A DNA stretch of 64,000 bases from Eikenella corrodens (GTDB lineage: Bacteria; Pseudomonadota; Gammaproteobacteria; Burkholderiales; Neisseriaceae): NCBI RefSeq assembly GCF_003990355.1, contig NZ_CP034670.1, forward strand, positions 682,001-746,000, given 5' to 3'. Below, piece by piece: positions 51,097 to 61,488 of the stretch (position 1 is its first letter; each line of letters opens with the position of its first letter). A model generated the notes under the pieces. It saw only the letters and a program-made list of their open reading frames with translations. It did no database searches and was not told the origin of the DNA. Position numbers and translations under genes: made by a program.

Positions 51097-51969
51097 CTAG
51101 AGATAGTCGGCCAGGTTGCCCAGTGCGCTTTGCCAATCGCTGGGGGCGATACCGAAGGCGGTGTGGATTTTGCGGCAGTTGAGGCGGGAGTCGGCGGGGC
51201 GGTGGGCGGGGGTGGGATAGTCGGCGGTGGTGATGGCGCGCAGTTCTGGGGCGTGGGGCAGGATGCCTTGCTCGGCGGCGCAGCGAAAGATTTCGGCGGC
51301 AAAGCCGTGCCAGGTGGTGTAGGGGCTGCCTGAAAAGTGGTAGAGGCCGTAGGGGCAGTTTTCGGTTTGGGTGCGCCCGGCGATGTGCAGCAGGACGGCG
51401 GCGATGTGGCCGGCATAGGTGGGGGCGCCGCTTTGGTCGGCCACGATGCCGAGGCTGTCGCGTTCGCGGCCGAGGCGGAGCATGGTTTTCACGAAGTTGT
51501 GGCCGTGTTCGCCAAACACCCAGGCGGTGCGCAGGATGATGTGGCGCGGGCAGGCGGCCTGCACGGCTTGTTCGCCGGCCAGTTTGCTTCGGCCGTATAT
51601 GGTTTGGGGATCGGGGGTGTCGGTTTCGAGGTAGGGGCGCTCGGTGCGGCCATTGAAAACGTAGTCGGTGGAAATATGCAGTATGGCGGCGCCTGCGGCG
51701 TGGGCGGCGCGGGCGAGGTTTTCGACGCCTTCGGCGTTGGCGGCATAGGCGGCGGCCGGTTCGCTTTCGGCTTTGTCTACGGCGGTGTAGGCGGCGGCGT
51801 TGATGATCACGTCGGGCTGCTCGCGCTCGACGGCCTGCAATACGGCGGCACGGTTGGCGATGTCGAGCTCGCTGCGGTCGTAAGCGGCTACCTGAAAATT
51901 GTGATCGGTGGCCTGCCGGATGAGGGCTTGGCCGACTTGGCCATGGTGGCCGGTGATGAGGAGTTTCAT
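51097..51969 (-). CDS. rfbD: dTDP-4-dehydrorhamnose reductase
   Basis: 290 residues. The NAD(P)-binding start MKLLITGHHGQVGQALIRQA, DVIINAAAYTAVDKAESEPA, ISTDYVFNG and the catalytic YGRSKLAGEQAV are all typical of RfbD/RmlD, which carries out the last step to dTDP-L-rhamnose. It follows rfbC by 24 bp. A DUS-derived stretch lies inside the N-terminal coding region (NFQVAAYDRSE). Confidence 0.94.
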   Translation of the reverse strand: MKLLITGHHGQVGQALIRQATDHNFQVAAYDRSELDIANRAAVLQAVEREQPDVIINAAAYTAVDKAESEPAAAYAANAEGVENLARAAHAAGAAILHISTDYVFNGRTERPYLETDTPDPQTIYGRSKLAGEQAVQAACPRHIILRTAWVFGEHGHNFVKTMLRLGRERDSLGIVADQSGAPTYAGHIAAVLLHIAGRTQTENCPYGLYHFSGSPYTTWHGFAAEIFRCAAEQGILPHAPELRAITTADYPTPAHRPADSRLNCRKIHTAFGIAPSDWQSALGNLADYL

Positions 51970-51993
51970 AGGGGCTACCTGAAATTGGGATGT

Positions 51994-52536
51994 TTAATCA
52001 AACAATACGGCTTGGTTCAGCGGTTTGCCGGCGAGGTCTTTGGGCGAGAGTTTGGGCTCGCCTTGCAGCGGCCATTCGATGCCGACTGCGGGGTCGTTCC
52101 ACAGCAGGGAGTGTTCGGCTTTTGGGTTGTAGTAGTCGGTGCATTTATAAACGAATTCGGCCTCTTGGCTGAGCACGTAGAAGCCGTGGGCGAAGCCTTC
52201 GGGCACCCAGAGCTGGTGTTTGTTTTCGGCGGAGAGGACGGCGCCGACCCATTGGCCGAAGGTGGGGGAGCTGCGGCGCAGATCGACGGCCACGTCGAAC
52301 ACTTCGCCGGCAATCACGCGCACGAGTTTGCCTTGGGTGTTTTCGGTTTGGTAGTGCAGGCCGCGCAAAACGCCTTGGCCGGATTTGGAGTGGTTTTCCT
52401 GCATGAAGGTGTGCGGGACGATGTGTTCGCGAAACCAGTTGTCGCGGAAGGTTTCCATAAAGAAGCCGCGCTCGTCGCCGTGGACTTGGGGCTGGAGGAG
52501 TTTGACGTCGGGAAGGGTGGTGGGGAGGATGTTCAT
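51994..52536 (-). CDS. rfbC: dTDP-4-dehydrorhamnose 3,5-epimerase
   Basis: 180 residues, full length. The cupin carries LLQPQVHGDERGFFMETFRD, the catalytic His in VLRGLHYQ, VFDVAVDLRRSSPTFGQWVG and WVPEGFAHGFYVLS. It epimerises dTDP-4-keto-6-deoxyglucose ahead of RfbD. rfbA and rfbB lie 3-5 kb upstream in the same direction, separated by glycosyltransferase and hypothetical genes. Confidence 0.95.
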   Translation of the reverse strand: MNILPTTLPDVKLLQPQVHGDERGFFMETFRDNWFREHIVPHTFMQENHSKSGQGVLRGLHYQTENTQGKLVRVIAGEVFDVAVDLRRSSPTFGQWVGAVLSAENKHQLWVPEGFAHGFYVLSQEAEFVYKCTDYYNPKAEHSLLWNDPAVGIEWPLQGEPKLSPKDLAGKPLNQAVLFD

Positions 52537-52565
52537 GCGCGTTGGGTTGGGGTTAGGGAGAGGGT

Positions 52566-52602
52566 TTCAGGCAGCCTGTTCTTTTGGACTGCCTGAAAAT
52601 GG
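52566..52602 (-). terminator. hairpin of AG-sim-dialect uptake words
   Basis: TTTCAGGCAGCCTGTTC and GGACTGCCTGAAAA face each other; TTCAGGCAGCCT (52566-52577) is the exact AG-sim word. It differs from the Eikenella words at most other gene ends. Confidence 0.5.
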
Positions 52603-52604
52603 GT

Positions 52605-53006
52605 TTACGAATGCTCCAGGGTGTTACTGATGTATTGTTGCCGTTGGATTTGCCCGAGCTTGTGCCGGGCTTCGGCCAGCTGGCGGTTGAGGCGTTCATG
52701 TTCTTTGCTGCCGCAACCGGGCTGTTTGGCCTGCTGCTTGAGCCGGGCGATGCGCTGTTGCAGCTCGGTTTTGTTGCGTTGCTGCATTTGGACGGCATAG
52801 GCGGCTTGGCCGTCGTAGTAGGCCTGAATTTTGTTTTGCAGCGCCTGCCAGGCTTTGGGCTGGTGTTTGGGCGGGATGGCGAGCTTGTAGCTGAGGCGGG
52901 TGCAGGGGCGGCCGCATTCGGGGCAGGGCACGGCTTGGCCGTGGGTTTTGGCACGGCGCACGGCGGCGCGGCAGTGGAAGCAGACGTGGTTGGTGTTGGA
53001 GGGCAT
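52605..53006 (-). CDS. hypothetical zinc-ribbon and coiled-coil protein
   Basis: 133 residues from ATG 53006 (MPSNTNHVCFHCRAA). An N-terminal zinc ribbon with two CxxC pairs (CFHC and CPEC) precedes KLAIPPKHQPKAW and a Gln/Arg-rich coiled coil (about 60-125). No family name is certain; similar small proteins occur in Neisseriaceae as conserved hypotheticals. An upstream in-frame extension overlaps a DUS word and is not favoured. Confidence 0.65.
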   Translation of the reverse strand: MPSNTNHVCFHCRAAVRRAKTHGQAVPCPECGRPCTRLSYKLAIPPKHQPKAWQALQNKIQAYYDGQAAYAVQMQQRNKTELQQRIARLKQQAKQPGCGSKEHERLNRQLAEARHKLGQIQRQQYISNTLEHS

Positions 53007-53058
53007 GACGGCGAGAAATAGGCTGGCGGGATAATGTGGGCATGGGGCTGCCTGAAAA

Positions 53059-53508
53059 TCAGTTTGGCGGATTGCTGTTTTGCTGACGGGCATTTACCAG
53101 CTCTTGCAGCAGGTGCATATAGCGGGGGTAGAGCGGTGCGATGCGGGCGCGGTTGGCCGGGGTACAGAAGTTCTGCAGGCGCTCGGGAGTGCGTATAATG
53201 GTTTCATAATATGTTGTTAAATCGGAAAGTTCTTGGAGCTGTTCCGGAGTGAGGGTACAGCGGTTGAATTCTTCGTTGCCCGATTGGCTGTTGAGTTCGC
53301 CAATGGCATGCCAGCCGATCAGGACTTGGCGGCGGGTTTGCTCGGTGTCGGTTTTTTCGCAGTAGCGGCTGTCTACAAACATTTCCATGCTGTCGATAAC
53401 GGCTTGTTTGCATTCGGCCGCACTCATGGCGCGGACGAAGGAGATGTCGGCGCGGGCCAGAGGGGCGGCGAGCAAGAGGGTGAGGAGGAGGGGGCGAGAT
53501 TTGATCAT
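53059..53508 (-). CDS. hypothetical secreted protein
   Basis: 149 residues with a signal peptide (KSRPLLLTLLLAAPLARA). The mature protein has four Cys (ECKQA, RYCEK, RCTLT, NFCTP) that could form two disulfides, and is helical. Its ATG overlaps the TGA of the GT25 gene (ATGA), so it is translated with that gene. No recognised family; periplasmic location is inferred. Confidence 0.65.
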   Translation of the reverse strand: MIKSRPLLLTLLLAAPLARADISFVRAMSAAECKQAVIDSMEMFVDSRYCEKTDTEQTRRQVLIGWHAIGELNSQSGNEEFNRCTLTPEQLQELSDLTTYYETIIRTPERLQNFCTPANRARIAPLYPRYMHLLQELVNARQQNSNPPN

Positions 53509-54299
53509 GATTTCATTCCTAAGTAGTTCATGCCGATGTGTTTCAGGTAGCCTTTGATGCTGCGGATGATGATACTACTGGTTTTCGGCTGGAGGAAGCC
53601 TGCTTTTTCCTGGCGGATGGTGCTGTCAAGTTTTTCTAGCGCCTCGAGTACGAAGGTGGGGCGGCTGTGCAGGATGCGCAGGCCGTGGTGTTGTTCGAAG
53701 TAGAGCCAGTCGTCGGCTGTGGCGCAAGGGGTTTGTGTAGCTCGGTACAGTTTTTCCGCGCCTTCACGGCTGATGATGTAGGCAACGGTGCCGCAGCCGT
53801 ATTGTTCCCATGGGGTGCCGAAATAGATGGTGTTGCCGTCTGTATTCATTTTGACACGATGCTTGATGGGGATGCGACGGTAGTAATAGGGCAGTTGGTG
53901 CGGCAGGGTTTTGACGTAACCTAATATCAGGATGTCGAACGGATATTGGGTGGATAGGGCTTTCAGGTAGCCTTCATCCAATAAGGGCTGCGGATTGCGG
54001 ATAAATTCGGCATCATCTTCCAAAACCAGGGCGTAGGGGTGCTGCTGGCGGACAATGTGGGCGTAAACCTGATGATGGCTGAGGGCGCAGCCTAATTCGC
54101 CTCGGGTGAGCCAACGTTGTTTTTTGGTTTTTTTATGCAGCAGCCGGGATGAGAGGCGTTCGATATCGGATTGGCTGGCTTGGCGCATATCCACGGCATC
54201 GATAAAGGTGGCCTCAATGCCCACTTTCGCACACTCTTGCCGCATATGTTCGCGTCGGTCTTGCTGGTTGGCAAGGGAAATAATGTAAGCTGGAATCAT
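53505..54299 (-). CDS. glycosyltransferase family 25 (LOS biosynthesis)
   Basis: 264 residues. MIPAYIISLANQQDRREHMR, GELGCALSHHQVYAHIV and ALVLEDDAEF (acidic EDD) are typical of GT25 galactosyl- or glucosyltransferases such as Lex2B/LpsA/LgtB types that extend lipooligosaccharide. It sits in an overlapping set: its start overlaps the stop of the gene upstream by ATGA and its stop overlaps the gene downstream. The exact sugar cannot be told from the sequence. A DUS word lies inside it (EGYLKAL). Confidence 0.88.
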   Translation of the reverse strand: MIPAYIISLANQQDRREHMRQECAKVGIEATFIDAVDMRQASQSDIERLSSRLLHKKTKKQRWLTRGELGCALSHHQVYAHIVRQQHPYALVLEDDAEFIRNPQPLLDEGYLKALSTQYPFDILILGYVKTLPHQLPYYYRRIPIKHRVKMNTDGNTIYFGTPWEQYGCGTVAYIISREGAEKLYRATQTPCATADDWLYFEQHHGLRILHSRPTFVLEALEKLDSTIRQEKAGFLQPKTSSIIIRSIKGYLKHIGMNYLGMKS

Positions 54300-55291
54300 G
54301 ATGTGGAATCAAAGAGTTGTTTCAAGTGCGCGCCGAAGGTGCCGGGTTGGAAGCTTAAACGGCGGTCGAGTTTGTGCACGGGGGTTTGTGCAGTGATTTC
54401 GGCGAAAGCTTCGGCGTTGTAGGGTTGTTCTAATTTGGCCAGGAGCAGATGAGGCAGGGTGTCGTCTACGGGTTCGCTGGCTTGGCCTGGCAGATGGTTG
54501 CGCACTAGTTCGTTGAACATGATTTGAAAGAAGAAGTAGTGCGGTATGTGGTTTTGGGTTTGCCAAAAGTTCAGCATCACATCGAGGCAGGTGTGAATCA
54601 GCAAGTTGCCGGGTTGGGCGGCGATAATGCAGTTGTTGACCTGCACGGGGTGATTGGGCGACCAATTGAATACATCGGCATTGAAGCCCTGCCAAAAGTC
54701 CTGATGGGCAGCTTTGGGAGAGCGTTGGTACATAAAGAAATCTGTTTGCGCCCATTCTTTTGGGAGTGGGGCGGTAAGCAATATAGAAGCGTCCAGCCAA
54801 ACGCTGCCGTAAATATCCAATAGTGCCAGGCGCAACAGATCGGCAAAAAAAGCGGGTTTGAACTCCGGATTTTGGCGTTTGGTTTGAACGAAATCGGGCA
54901 GATCCAAATAATTGTGCAGGGTGTGGTCGTCTAGCCGGATAAGCCGGTAGTCGTCTAGATTTTGTTCGACTGAGCGGAAACACAGGCGCACCATTTCTGG
55001 CAGTTGCTCTGGTTCGAGGCCTTGCCCCCAGTATTGCCAGATGATTTTTTGTCCGCGCAAATCTTGTTTGGCTTGAAGATTAAAACGGGGCAGCTGGCCT
55101 TGAAAGTAGGCTTGCAGGAAAGGCCGCCATAATTCGGCGGTGTGATACATCTGTTTCCGGCTGGCGTATGCATTGATTTTGTTGCGCAGTGGTTTGGGGG
55201 TGAGGCCGCGGTAGAAGATTTTCCACGGCCTTTGGTTGAGGCGCAGCAGCGGGGTGGCGGTGGAGGCGAAATGATCGGCGGGAAACGGCAT
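54296..55291 (-). CDS. capsular-polysaccharide-synthesis-type glycosyltransferase
   Basis: 331 residues. KIIWQYWGQGLEPEQLPEMV, then DYRLIRLDDHTLHNYLDLPD and PAFFADLLRLALLDIYGSVW followed by LDASILLT fit the capsular polysaccharide synthesis (Caps_synth, GT32-like) family, with an acidic nucleotide-sugar site around DAS. It overlaps the GT25 gene by 4 bp. Expected to act on the cytoplasmic face in glycan assembly; the linkage is unknown. Confidence 0.82.
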   Translation of the reverse strand: MPFPADHFASTATPLLRLNQRPWKIFYRGLTPKPLRNKINAYASRKQMYHTAELWRPFLQAYFQGQLPRFNLQAKQDLRGQKIIWQYWGQGLEPEQLPEMVRLCFRSVEQNLDDYRLIRLDDHTLHNYLDLPDFVQTKRQNPEFKPAFFADLLRLALLDIYGSVWLDASILLTAPLPKEWAQTDFFMYQRSPKAAHQDFWQGFNADVFNWSPNHPVQVNNCIIAAQPGNLLIHTCLDVMLNFWQTQNHIPHYFFFQIMFNELVRNHLPGQASEPVDDTLPHLLLAKLEQPYNAEAFAEITAQTPVHKLDRRLSFQPGTFGAHLKQLFDSTS

Positions 55292-55394
55292 GGGCTGGTG
55301 TTCCTAGGCTACCTGAAAACGGTACGTGCTATTTTACACTATCGAAATGGTAGGTGGCTGCAATGGGGTTTGCTGAGTTTTCAGGTAGCCTGAA

Positions 55395-56261
55395 CTATTT
55401 TTTGAGCAGCCGCAGCAGGTATTGGCCGTATTGGTTTTTGGCCATGGGTTTGGCCAAATCGGCCAATTGTTCGTTGGAAAGCCAGCCGTTGCGCCAGGCG
55501 ATTTCTTCGAGGCAGGCTACCTGAAGGGCTTGTACGTTTTGGATGGTGCGCACAAATGAGGCGGCTTCGTGCAGGCTTTCGTGTGTGCCGGTATCGAGCC
55601 AGGCGAAGCCGCGGCCGAGCAGTTGCACGGAAAGGCTGCCGTCTTCGAGATAGAGTTGGTTGAGGTCGGAAATTTCGAGCTCGCCGCGTGCGGATGGCTT
55701 GATTTGTTTGGCGAATTCGACCACGCGCTTGTCGTAGAAATAGAGGCCGGTTACTGCCCAGTTGGATTTGGGTTGCGCGGGTTTTTCTTCGATGGATAGG
55801 GCTTTGAAGTGCTGATCAAATTCGACCACGCCGAAGCGTTCGGGGTCTTTCACTTGGTAGGCGAATACGGTGGCGCCGTGGGTTTGGGCTGCGGCTTGCT
55901 GCAGGGTTTGGGTGAAGGATTGGCCGTAGAAGATATTGTCGCCCAATACGAGGCAGACGTTGTCGCTGCCGATAAATTCTTCGCCGATGATGAAGGCTTG
56001 GGCAAGGCCGTCCGGGCTGGGTTGTACGGCGTATTGCAGGCGGATGCCGAAGTCGCTGCCGTTGCCGAGCAGGCGGCGGAAGGCGGCGTTGTCTTCGGGG
56101 GTGGTGATGATGAGGATGTCGCGGATGCCGGCGAGCATTAACACCGATAGGGGGTAATAAATCATCGGTTTGTCGTATACGGGCATAAGTTGTTTGGATA
56201 TGCCGCGAGTGATGGGGTAGAGCCGTGTGCCGGAACCGCCAGCGAGGATGATGCCTTTCAT
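55395..56261 (-). CDS. rfbA: glucose-1-phosphate thymidylyltransferase
   Basis: 288 residues, full length. Nucleotide-binding [20 protein letters not shown], then [30 protein letters not shown] and the glucose-phosphate contact [20 protein letters not shown]. It makes dTDP-glucose, the common precursor of both the rhamnose and the amino-sugar branches in this locus. A DUS hairpin separates it from the genes on each side. Confidence 0.96.
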   Translation of the reverse strand: MKGIILAGGSGTRLYPITRGISKQLMPVYDKPMIYYPLSVLMLAGIRDILIITTPEDNAAFRRLLGNGSDFGIRLQYAVQPSPDGLAQAFIIGEEFIGSDNVCLVLGDNIFYGQSFTQTLQQAAAQTHGATVFAYQVKDPERFGVVEFDQHFKALSIEEKPAQPKSNWAVTGLYFYDKRVVEFAKQIKPSARGELEISDLNQLYLEDGSLSVQLLGRGFAWLDTGTHESLHEAASFVRTIQNVQALQVACLEEIAWRNGWLSNEQLADLAKPMAKNQYGQYLLRLLKK

Positions 56262-56281
56262 ACCTTCCTTCCTCCTTTGCA

Positions 56282-56322
56282 GAAGGCTACCTGAAAATGG
56301 TAAAACGTTTTCAGGTAGCCTG
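56282..56322. repeat. inverted AG-eikDUS pair upstream of rfbA
   Basis: GAAGGCTACCTGAAAA and TTTTCAGGTAGCCTG flank a short spacer between rfbA and the small secreted-protein gene. Confidence 0.6.
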
Positions 56323-56347
56323 TTGCCTGTTGCGAGTTGCCGGGTGT

Positions 56348-56722
56348 TTATTCCGCGCCCAGCAGTTTACCGTTGTAGCGGCCGAAGAATTCGCTGATTT
56401 CAAAGAATACTTCTTTGCGCTCGCCGTTCGGGCCGACTACGCTGATGCGGTCGTAGATGCCGTTTTGCCCTTGAATCAGGGCTTGGCCGATTTTACGGTA
56501 GCCTGGCATGTTTTGGGCAATCCAGCGGTTTTCGGCGGCAATGCCGCGCGGGGTGTCGTTTTCGTGGATAACTACGGCGCGCTCTTGGCTGCTACCGTCG
56601 GCACGTTGCTGCTGCTGGGCGGCGGCAGGTGCGCGGTGGGGGCGGGTTTTGGCTTCTACACTGCCGGAGAGGGCAAGGCCGAGGGCAAGGAAGCCGAGTA
56701 GTGCGGTGTTGCGGATATTCAT
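56348..56722 (-). CDS. hypothetical secreted protein
   Basis: 124 residues from ATG 56722 ([18 protein letters not shown]), with a signal peptide ending SGSVEA. A Gln-rich linker leads to a small domain: [20 protein letters not shown] and [19 protein letters not shown]. The latter is like domains seen in hypothetical periplasmic proteins of Neisseriaceae. It is unrelated to sugar synthesis by sequence and interrupts the rfbB-rfbA pair. Confidence 0.65.
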   Translation of the reverse strand: MNIRNTALLGFLALGLALSGSVEAKTRPHRAPAAAQQQQRADGSSQERAVVIHENDTPRGIAAENRWIAQNMPGYRKIGQALIQGQNGIYDRISVVGPNGERKEVFFEISEFFGRYNGKLLGAE

Positions 56723-56736
56723 GAATAAGCTCCAAT

Positions 56737-57807
56737 TTATCGGGTTGATGAATGGCCGAGCCGTTCCAGGCGGTAGCGGCCGTCGAGAATGCGTTGCCAC
56801 CAAGGGCGGTTGGCCAAATACCATTGTACGGTTTTTCGCATGCCGGATTCAAATGTTTCCTGCGGCCGCCAGCCGAGCTCGCGGCCGATTTTGGCGGCGT
56901 CGATGGCGTAGCGCAAATCGTGGCCGGGGCGGTCGGGCACGAAAGTGATTAAGTCTTCATAACGCGCTACGCTGGCCGGTTTTTCGGGAGCAAGTTCTTC
57001 CAGCAGGGTACAGATGGTTTGCACCACTTCGAGATTGGTTTTTTCGTTGTGACCGCCGATATTGTAACTCTCTCCGATTTTGCCTTGGGTGATGACTTGG
57101 TACAGTGCGCGGGCATGGTCTTCCACAAAGAGCCAATCGCGGATTTGCTGCCCGTCGCCGTAGACAGGCAATGGCTTGCCGGCTAGGGCGTTCAGAATCA
57201 TCAGCGGAATGAGTTTTTCGGGGAAGTGGTAGGGGCCGTAGTTGTTGGAGCAGTTGGTAATAATGGTGGGCAGGCCGTAGGTGCGCTGCCAGGCGCGTAC
57301 AAGATGGTCGCTGGAGGCTTTGCTGGCGGAATAGGGGCTGGACGGGGCGTAGGGCGTGGTTTCGGTGAATAGATCATCCGTACCGTGCAAGTCGCCATAC
57401 ACCTCATCGGTGGAGATATGGTGGAAGCGGAATGCCGAGCGGCGGTTTTCAGGTAGCCCTTGCCAGTAGGCACGGGCAGCTTCGAGCAGATTAAAGGTGC
57501 CGACAATATTGGTTTGAATAAATTCGCCGGCGCTGTCTATGCTCCTATCTACATGGCTTTCTGCTGCCAGGTGCATCACCGCGTCGGGCTGGTATTGGGC
57601 AAATACGCGGTCGAGCTCAGCGCGATTGCAAATATCTACTTGCTCGAAGGTATAGCGGGGGCTACCTGAAACTTCTGCCAAAGATTCGAGGTTGCCCGCG
57701 TAGGTGAGCTTGTCGAGATTGATGACGGAATCTCGAGTGTGTTGGATGATGTGGCGGATAACTGCCGAGCCGATAAAGCCGGCACCACCAGTGATGAGAA
57801 GATTCAT
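56737..57807 (-). CDS. rfbB: dTDP-glucose 4,6-dehydratase
   Basis: 356 residues. [33 protein letters not shown], the active-site [24 protein letters not shown] (Tyr-x-x-x-Lys) and [20 protein letters not shown] all match RfbB/RmlB. It forms dTDP-4-keto-6-deoxyglucose, the branch point to rhamnose (RfbC/D) and to the 3-amino sugar (FdtA/B/C-like). Its start is 2 bp from the stop of the glycosyltransferase upstream. A DUS word lies inside the gene (GLPENRR). Confidence 0.96.
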   Translation of the reverse strand: MNLLITGGAGFIGSAVIRHIIQHTRDSVINLDKLTYAGNLESLAEVSGSPRYTFEQVDICNRAELDRVFAQYQPDAVMHLAAESHVDRSIDSAGEFIQTNIVGTFNLLEAARAYWQGLPENRRSAFRFHHISTDEVYGDLHGTDDLFTETTPYAPSSPYSASKASSDHLVRAWQRTYGLPTIITNCSNNYGPYHFPEKLIPLMILNALAGKPLPVYGDGQQIRDWLFVEDHARALYQVITQGKIGESYNIGGHNEKTNLEVVQTICTLLEELAPEKPASVARYEDLITFVPDRPGHDLRYAIDAAKIGRELGWRPQETFESGMRKTVQWYLANRPWWQRILDGRYRLERLGHSSTR

Positions 57808-57809
57808 AA

Positions 57810-58874
57810 TTATTTGTAGTTTGAATAGTGGACAAGTGGCAAAAGATCTGAGGAAATCTGTTTTTTTCTTCGATAAGAGATAGGGATGATACCAAAGAAA
57901 ATTAATTTACGTATCTCTGAGGTAGGCCTTTCTTTCCTATAGATGTATTTTTTTATAATTTTATTTAGTTTACTTTTTCGATATAGTATATGCTGTAATG
58001 TTTGTTGTATCGTTGGATCTGATAGCAAAGTAGCTGCGCGCTTATTCATAGAGAATAGAGAAATTGCTTCTTCAAATTTTTTATCTTGGATAACCCATTT
58101 TGCCCAATCAATCAATGTCTGTGGATTTGGTTTATTTGGCCAGTATTTATCTAGGTATTCTGAAACAATACGAATTTGTCTAGTACCATTTTTGTGAACA
58201 TTATTATCATGTAATCGATAGAATACGGTATTATCATTAATAAAGCTATATTCCCATCCAGAATTTTGTTTTAAATGTCGAAATAGTTTTGTTCTTAAGA
58301 TAATATCATCTCCAGTCATATCTTCATCAAATCCGCTGATTGCATCAATGATAGATTTTCTAAAGATGCATCCTTGTATGTAGAAAGATCCAAATTGTGT
58401 ATATTCAAATTCTAACAGCTCATCGATGCTGATATGCTCTAGTTCTTCTATTGGCAATGGAGGCAGTTTATTTATCACTAGGCCTGTATCATTTATGGCT
58501 ACGGCTGTTTTGGCAGCAATAAAAGCTAAGCTTGGGTTTTTAGCCATTAGCTGAATGGAAGCTAGCATAGTATCTGGTCGGAATACGTCATCTAAAGCGA
58601 TGAAAGAAATAAGTTCTCCGTTAGCATGCTGTATGGCAGTATTAAAGTTTTTTCCAATATTCCCAGTATTCTCTTGTGAAATGATGGTAATCGGTAATGG
58701 AAAATTTTTGGCCAGTTTTTGTAAGATGTCAGCGCTATTATCTGTAGAACCGTCATCCACAACAATTACTTCAATATTTTTATAATTTATGCAGACAATA
58801 GAGTCCAGATTTTCTTGGAGAAAATTTGCGTGGTTATAGCCTAAACAGCAAATCGATAAGAGGGGAAGATGCAT
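57810..58874 (-). CDS. glycosyltransferase family 2
   Basis: 354 residues. The GT-A fold starts [20 protein letters not shown], with [19 protein letters not shown] and the acidic motif in [13 protein letters not shown]. The C-terminal third is variable and may set acceptor preference. No membrane helix is obvious, so it is probably membrane-associated in the cytoplasm. AT-rich relative to the core genes and part of the tight minus-strand operon that continues to the window edge. Confidence 0.88.
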   Translation of the reverse strand: MHLPLLSICCLGYNHANFLQENLDSIVCINYKNIEVIVVDDGSTDNSADILQKLAKNFPLPITIISQENTGNIGKNFNTAIQHANGELISFIALDDVFRPDTMLASIQLMAKNPSLAFIAAKTAVAINDTGLVINKLPPLPIEELEHISIDELLEFEYTQFGSFYIQGCIFRKSIIDAISGFDEDMTGDDIILRTKLFRHLKQNSGWEYSFINDNTVFYRLHDNNVHKNGTRQIRIVSEYLDKYWPNKPNPQTLIDWAKWVIQDKKFEEAISLFSMNKRAATLLSDPTIQQTLQHILYRKSKLNKIIKKYIYRKERPTSEIRKLIFFGIIPISYRRKKQISSDLLPLVHYSNYK

Positions 58875-58891
58875 AATTTAATTTGAGAATA

Positions 58892-59845
58892 TTATTGCCA
58901 GTTGATTTTAGATTTTCTTAGTAGTCTAAGATAGCCTTTAAATAGCCTACTATTTCTTGAGAATTTCAATAATCTACTTCTTGCTTCATACAATATATTT
59001 TGTGCGGATTTCTTATCTGTATCATCAAGGGTGGCAGAATTCTGTTCTGCCATTCTTCTATAGTAAAAAATTAAATCAACTGTATGTTGATGCCATTTTT
59101 TTATAAATTCTCTATCAAAGGAGTTCTGATACATAAATTCTAGAAGATGAACATAACTATAAATATCTTCTATAATATGTGGCCGAAAAACTTTAGTGAG
59201 GGCAGAAGTATTATCCTGACGATAGTAAAAAGTAGTCTGGCAAAAGGTTATTCGATTGCAGAAAAATAAATATTTCCGTGAGTTACATTCATCACCTGTG
59301 AGATAAGAATCATCATAGCCAACCTCTCGAAGTAAATAAGTTTTTCTTAAATAGAAACCATGTATTTTCCATGGCATAGCCAATTTGAATGCCGTAGTAC
59401 CATCGATAATACTATCGTAGTTTAATCCATTTGGTAGTGTTGTTCTACGGTTATTTGGAGAGTTAGCAAAGAACCACTCCATATCAGGGATTACTGCATC
59501 TACATTTTGTAGTTCTGCAGTTGTAACTAATTTTTCTAAAGTATCATGTTCTATTAAGTCATCCTGACTCATATAAAAGAAATATTTACCATTACAGTAA
59601 TTAAGCCCATATTTAATACCTTTTACCGCATTCCCCCCTTTTTTAGGCATTTTTAACACTCTAAAGCGAGTATCAAGACTAGCCTGATATTCAATTATTT
59701 GCAGACTGTTATCTTCAGATTGATCATCAACAAAAATCACTTCAAAATTAGTCAGAGTCTGTTTTATAAGACAGTCAATCAACATACCAAGATACTTTTC
59801 CCCATTGTAAACAGGTACTAAAATAGAAACAATAGGGGGGGTCAT
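58892..59845 (-). CDS. glycosyltransferase family 2
   Basis: 317 residues. VSILVPVYNGEKYLGMLIDC, VIFVDDQSEDNSLQIIEYQ and YFFYMSQDDLIEHDTL (acidic QDD) define a GT-A, GT2 enzyme. It lies 17 bp upstream of the previous glycosyltransferase and 9 bp after the aminotransferase gene. Probably adds one residue of the repeat unit; sugar unknown. Confidence 0.88.
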   Translation of the reverse strand: MTPPIVSILVPVYNGEKYLGMLIDCLIKQTLTNFEVIFVDDQSEDNSLQIIEYQASLDTRFRVLKMPKKGGNAVKGIKYGLNYCNGKYFFYMSQDDLIEHDTLEKLVTTAELQNVDAVIPDMEWFFANSPNNRRTTLPNGLNYDSIIDGTTAFKLAMPWKIHGFYLRKTYLLREVGYDDSYLTGDECNSRKYLFFCNRITFCQTTFYYRQDNTSALTKVFRPHIIEDIYSYVHLLEFMYQNSFDREFIKKWHQHTVDLIFYYRRMAEQNSATLDDTDKKSAQNILYEARSRLLKFSRNSRLFKGYLRLLRKSKINWQ

Positions 59846-59854
59846 GTTACATCC

Positions 59855-60958
59855 TTATATTTTAAAAGAATTACAAGCAGTGATAACAGCCTCTACATCA
59901 TTATCTTCCATCACTGGGCTGATGGGTAAAGATAAAACTTCTTGATGGATGCGTTCAGTAAGTGGCAAAGATAAATGCTTCCACTTTGCGTAACAAGCCT
60001 GATGATGTGGGGCAATAGGATAGTGGATAAGTGTTTGTATGTTTTGTTCAGCTAGATGGTTTTGTAGCGCAGCTCTATATTTACTACGGATAACAAACAA
60101 ATGCCATACATGTGCTGATGCTATGTCAATACAAGGCAGGGTTATTGCAGGGTTACGAATATTTTCTAAATAGTGCTTGGCAATTTGTTGCCTACGAATA
60201 TTTTCTTGAGGCAGATGGGGGAGTTTCACTGATAATATGGCAGCTTGGAGTTCATCTAGCCGGCTATTTGTACCACAATAAATATTCTTATATTTTTCAT
60301 GAGAACCGTAATTGCGCAAAGCTTTTAAGGTACTAAATAACGTTTCATTATTGGTAGTAATTGCCCCCGAGTCTCCCAATGCGCCAAGATTTTTACCGGG
60401 ATAAAAACTAAACGCCCCCGCATGCCCAAAATTGCCAGCTCTCCTTCCATCAATATGTGCGCCATGGGCTTGAGCACAGTCTTCTAATATAAGTAAGTCA
60501 TATTGTTTGGCAATCTGTAGAATTGCTGACATATTGGCTAGCTGGCCATAAAGATGCACAGGCAAGATAGCTTTAGTTTTTGTGGTTATAGCCGATTGAA
60601 TTTTATCTGTATCTATAGTATAAGTGTTGATATTTGGTTCAACCAAAATTGGAGTTAGGCGATTTTCTGTAATAGCTAAAATACTAGCAATATAGGTATT
60701 TGCTGGCACAATAACTTCATCACCATCTTTCAGGTAGCCTAATTCTTTCCAAGCGCGCAACACTAGGGCTAGTGCGTCCAATCCATTAGCAACGCCTAAG
60801 GCATATTTTGTTCCACAGAATTTAGAAAAAAGAGCTTCAAAATTTTCTAGTTCTTTTCCTAATAAATACCAGCCAGAATCAAGCACACGTGAGCAGGCAT
60901 CTTGTATCTCATTTTTATATTGAGCATTAATTTTTTGCAAGTCTAAAAATTTAATCAT
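59855..60958 (-). CDS. fdtB: sugar 3-aminotransferase of the DegT/DnrJ/EryC1/StrS family (FdtB/QdtB-like)
   Basis: 367 residues. [50 protein letters not shown] and the PLP region [12 protein letters not shown] (Asp160) with [14 protein letters not shown] (Lys189 forms the Schiff base). The context between a 3,4-ketoisomerase and an acetyltransferase gene points to transamination at C-3 of dTDP-3-keto-6-deoxyhexose. Whether the product is Fuc3N or Qui3N cannot be decided from this gene. A DUS word lies inside it (GYLKDGDEV), one of few in the AT-rich part. Confidence 0.85.
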   Translation of the reverse strand: MIKFLDLQKINAQYKNEIQDACSRVLDSGWYLLGKELENFEALFSKFCGTKYALGVANGLDALALVLRAWKELGYLKDGDEVIVPANTYIASILAITENRLTPILVEPNINTYTIDTDKIQSAITTKTKAILPVHLYGQLANMSAILQIAKQYDLLILEDCAQAHGAHIDGRRAGNFGHAGAFSFYPGKNLGALGDSGAITTNNETLFSTLKALRNYGSHEKYKNIYCGTNSRLDELQAAILSVKLPHLPQENIRRQQIAKHYLENIRNPAITLPCIDIASAHVWHLFVIRSKYRAALQNHLAEQNIQTLIHYPIAPHHQACYAKWKHLSLPLTERIHQEVLSLPISPVMEDNDVEAVITACNSFKI

Positions 60959-61011
60959 TGCTGAAACTCTTTATATTGTTCTGGTTATACTATTGTTAAT
61001 ATAACTGATAC

Positions 61012-61488
61012 TTATAGATACTGTTTGGAATTTTCTAGGGTTGTTCCAATAACTCTTGCTGGGTTACCAATAACTATACTATATGGTGGAATATCTTTAG
61101 TAACTACTGATCCTGCACCAATCATACAGTAATCTCCTAAATTCACTCCAGGGAGAATGGTTGCATTAGCACCAATGGATGCACCTTTGCCAATAGTTGT
61201 CATTAAGAATTGGTCAGGATATTGCTTAGATCGAGGTTTTTTATCATTAGTAAATGTAGCATTCGGACCAATAAATACATCATCATGTACTACGATTCCA
61301 TCCCATAAGTATACCCCTGATTTAATAGTAACATTATTTCCAATAATCACTTCATTCTCAATAAAAGTATGTGCACAAATATTACAATTATCCCCAATTT
61401 TAGCACCAGCTAAGATAACTGAAAATTGCCATACTTTTGTTCCATTTCCGATATTATTACTATGAACATCACTTAAAGAATGAATCAT
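61012..61488 (-). CDS. fdtC: left-handed beta-helix acetyltransferase (FdtC-like)
   Basis: 158 residues from ATG 61488 (GGAGG ribosome site); a longer in-frame start overlaps fdtA further and is less likely. Hexapeptide repeats run throughout ([40 protein letters not shown]) and end [20 protein letters not shown]. It should N-acetylate the amino sugar made by the FdtB-like enzyme, giving dTDP-3-acetamido-3,6-dideoxyhexose. The start overlaps the fdtA end by about 20 bp. Its shortness favours FdtC-like over the longer QdtC-like enzymes, moderately. Confidence 0.82.
   Translation of the reverse strand: MIHSLSDVHSNNIGNGTKVWQFSVILAGAKIGDNCNICAHTFIENEVIIGNNVTIKSGVYLWDGIVVHDDVFIGPNATFTNDKKPRSKQYPDQFLMTTIGKGASIGANATILPGVNLGDYCMIGAGSVVTKDIPPYSIVIGNPARVIGTTLENSKQYL

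Noticed and set aside
51337..52596. 419-codon open frame on the plus strand across rfbD and rfbC
   Set aside because: It is antisense to two well-recognised genes and is Gly/Val/Ala/Phe-rich as such shadows are.
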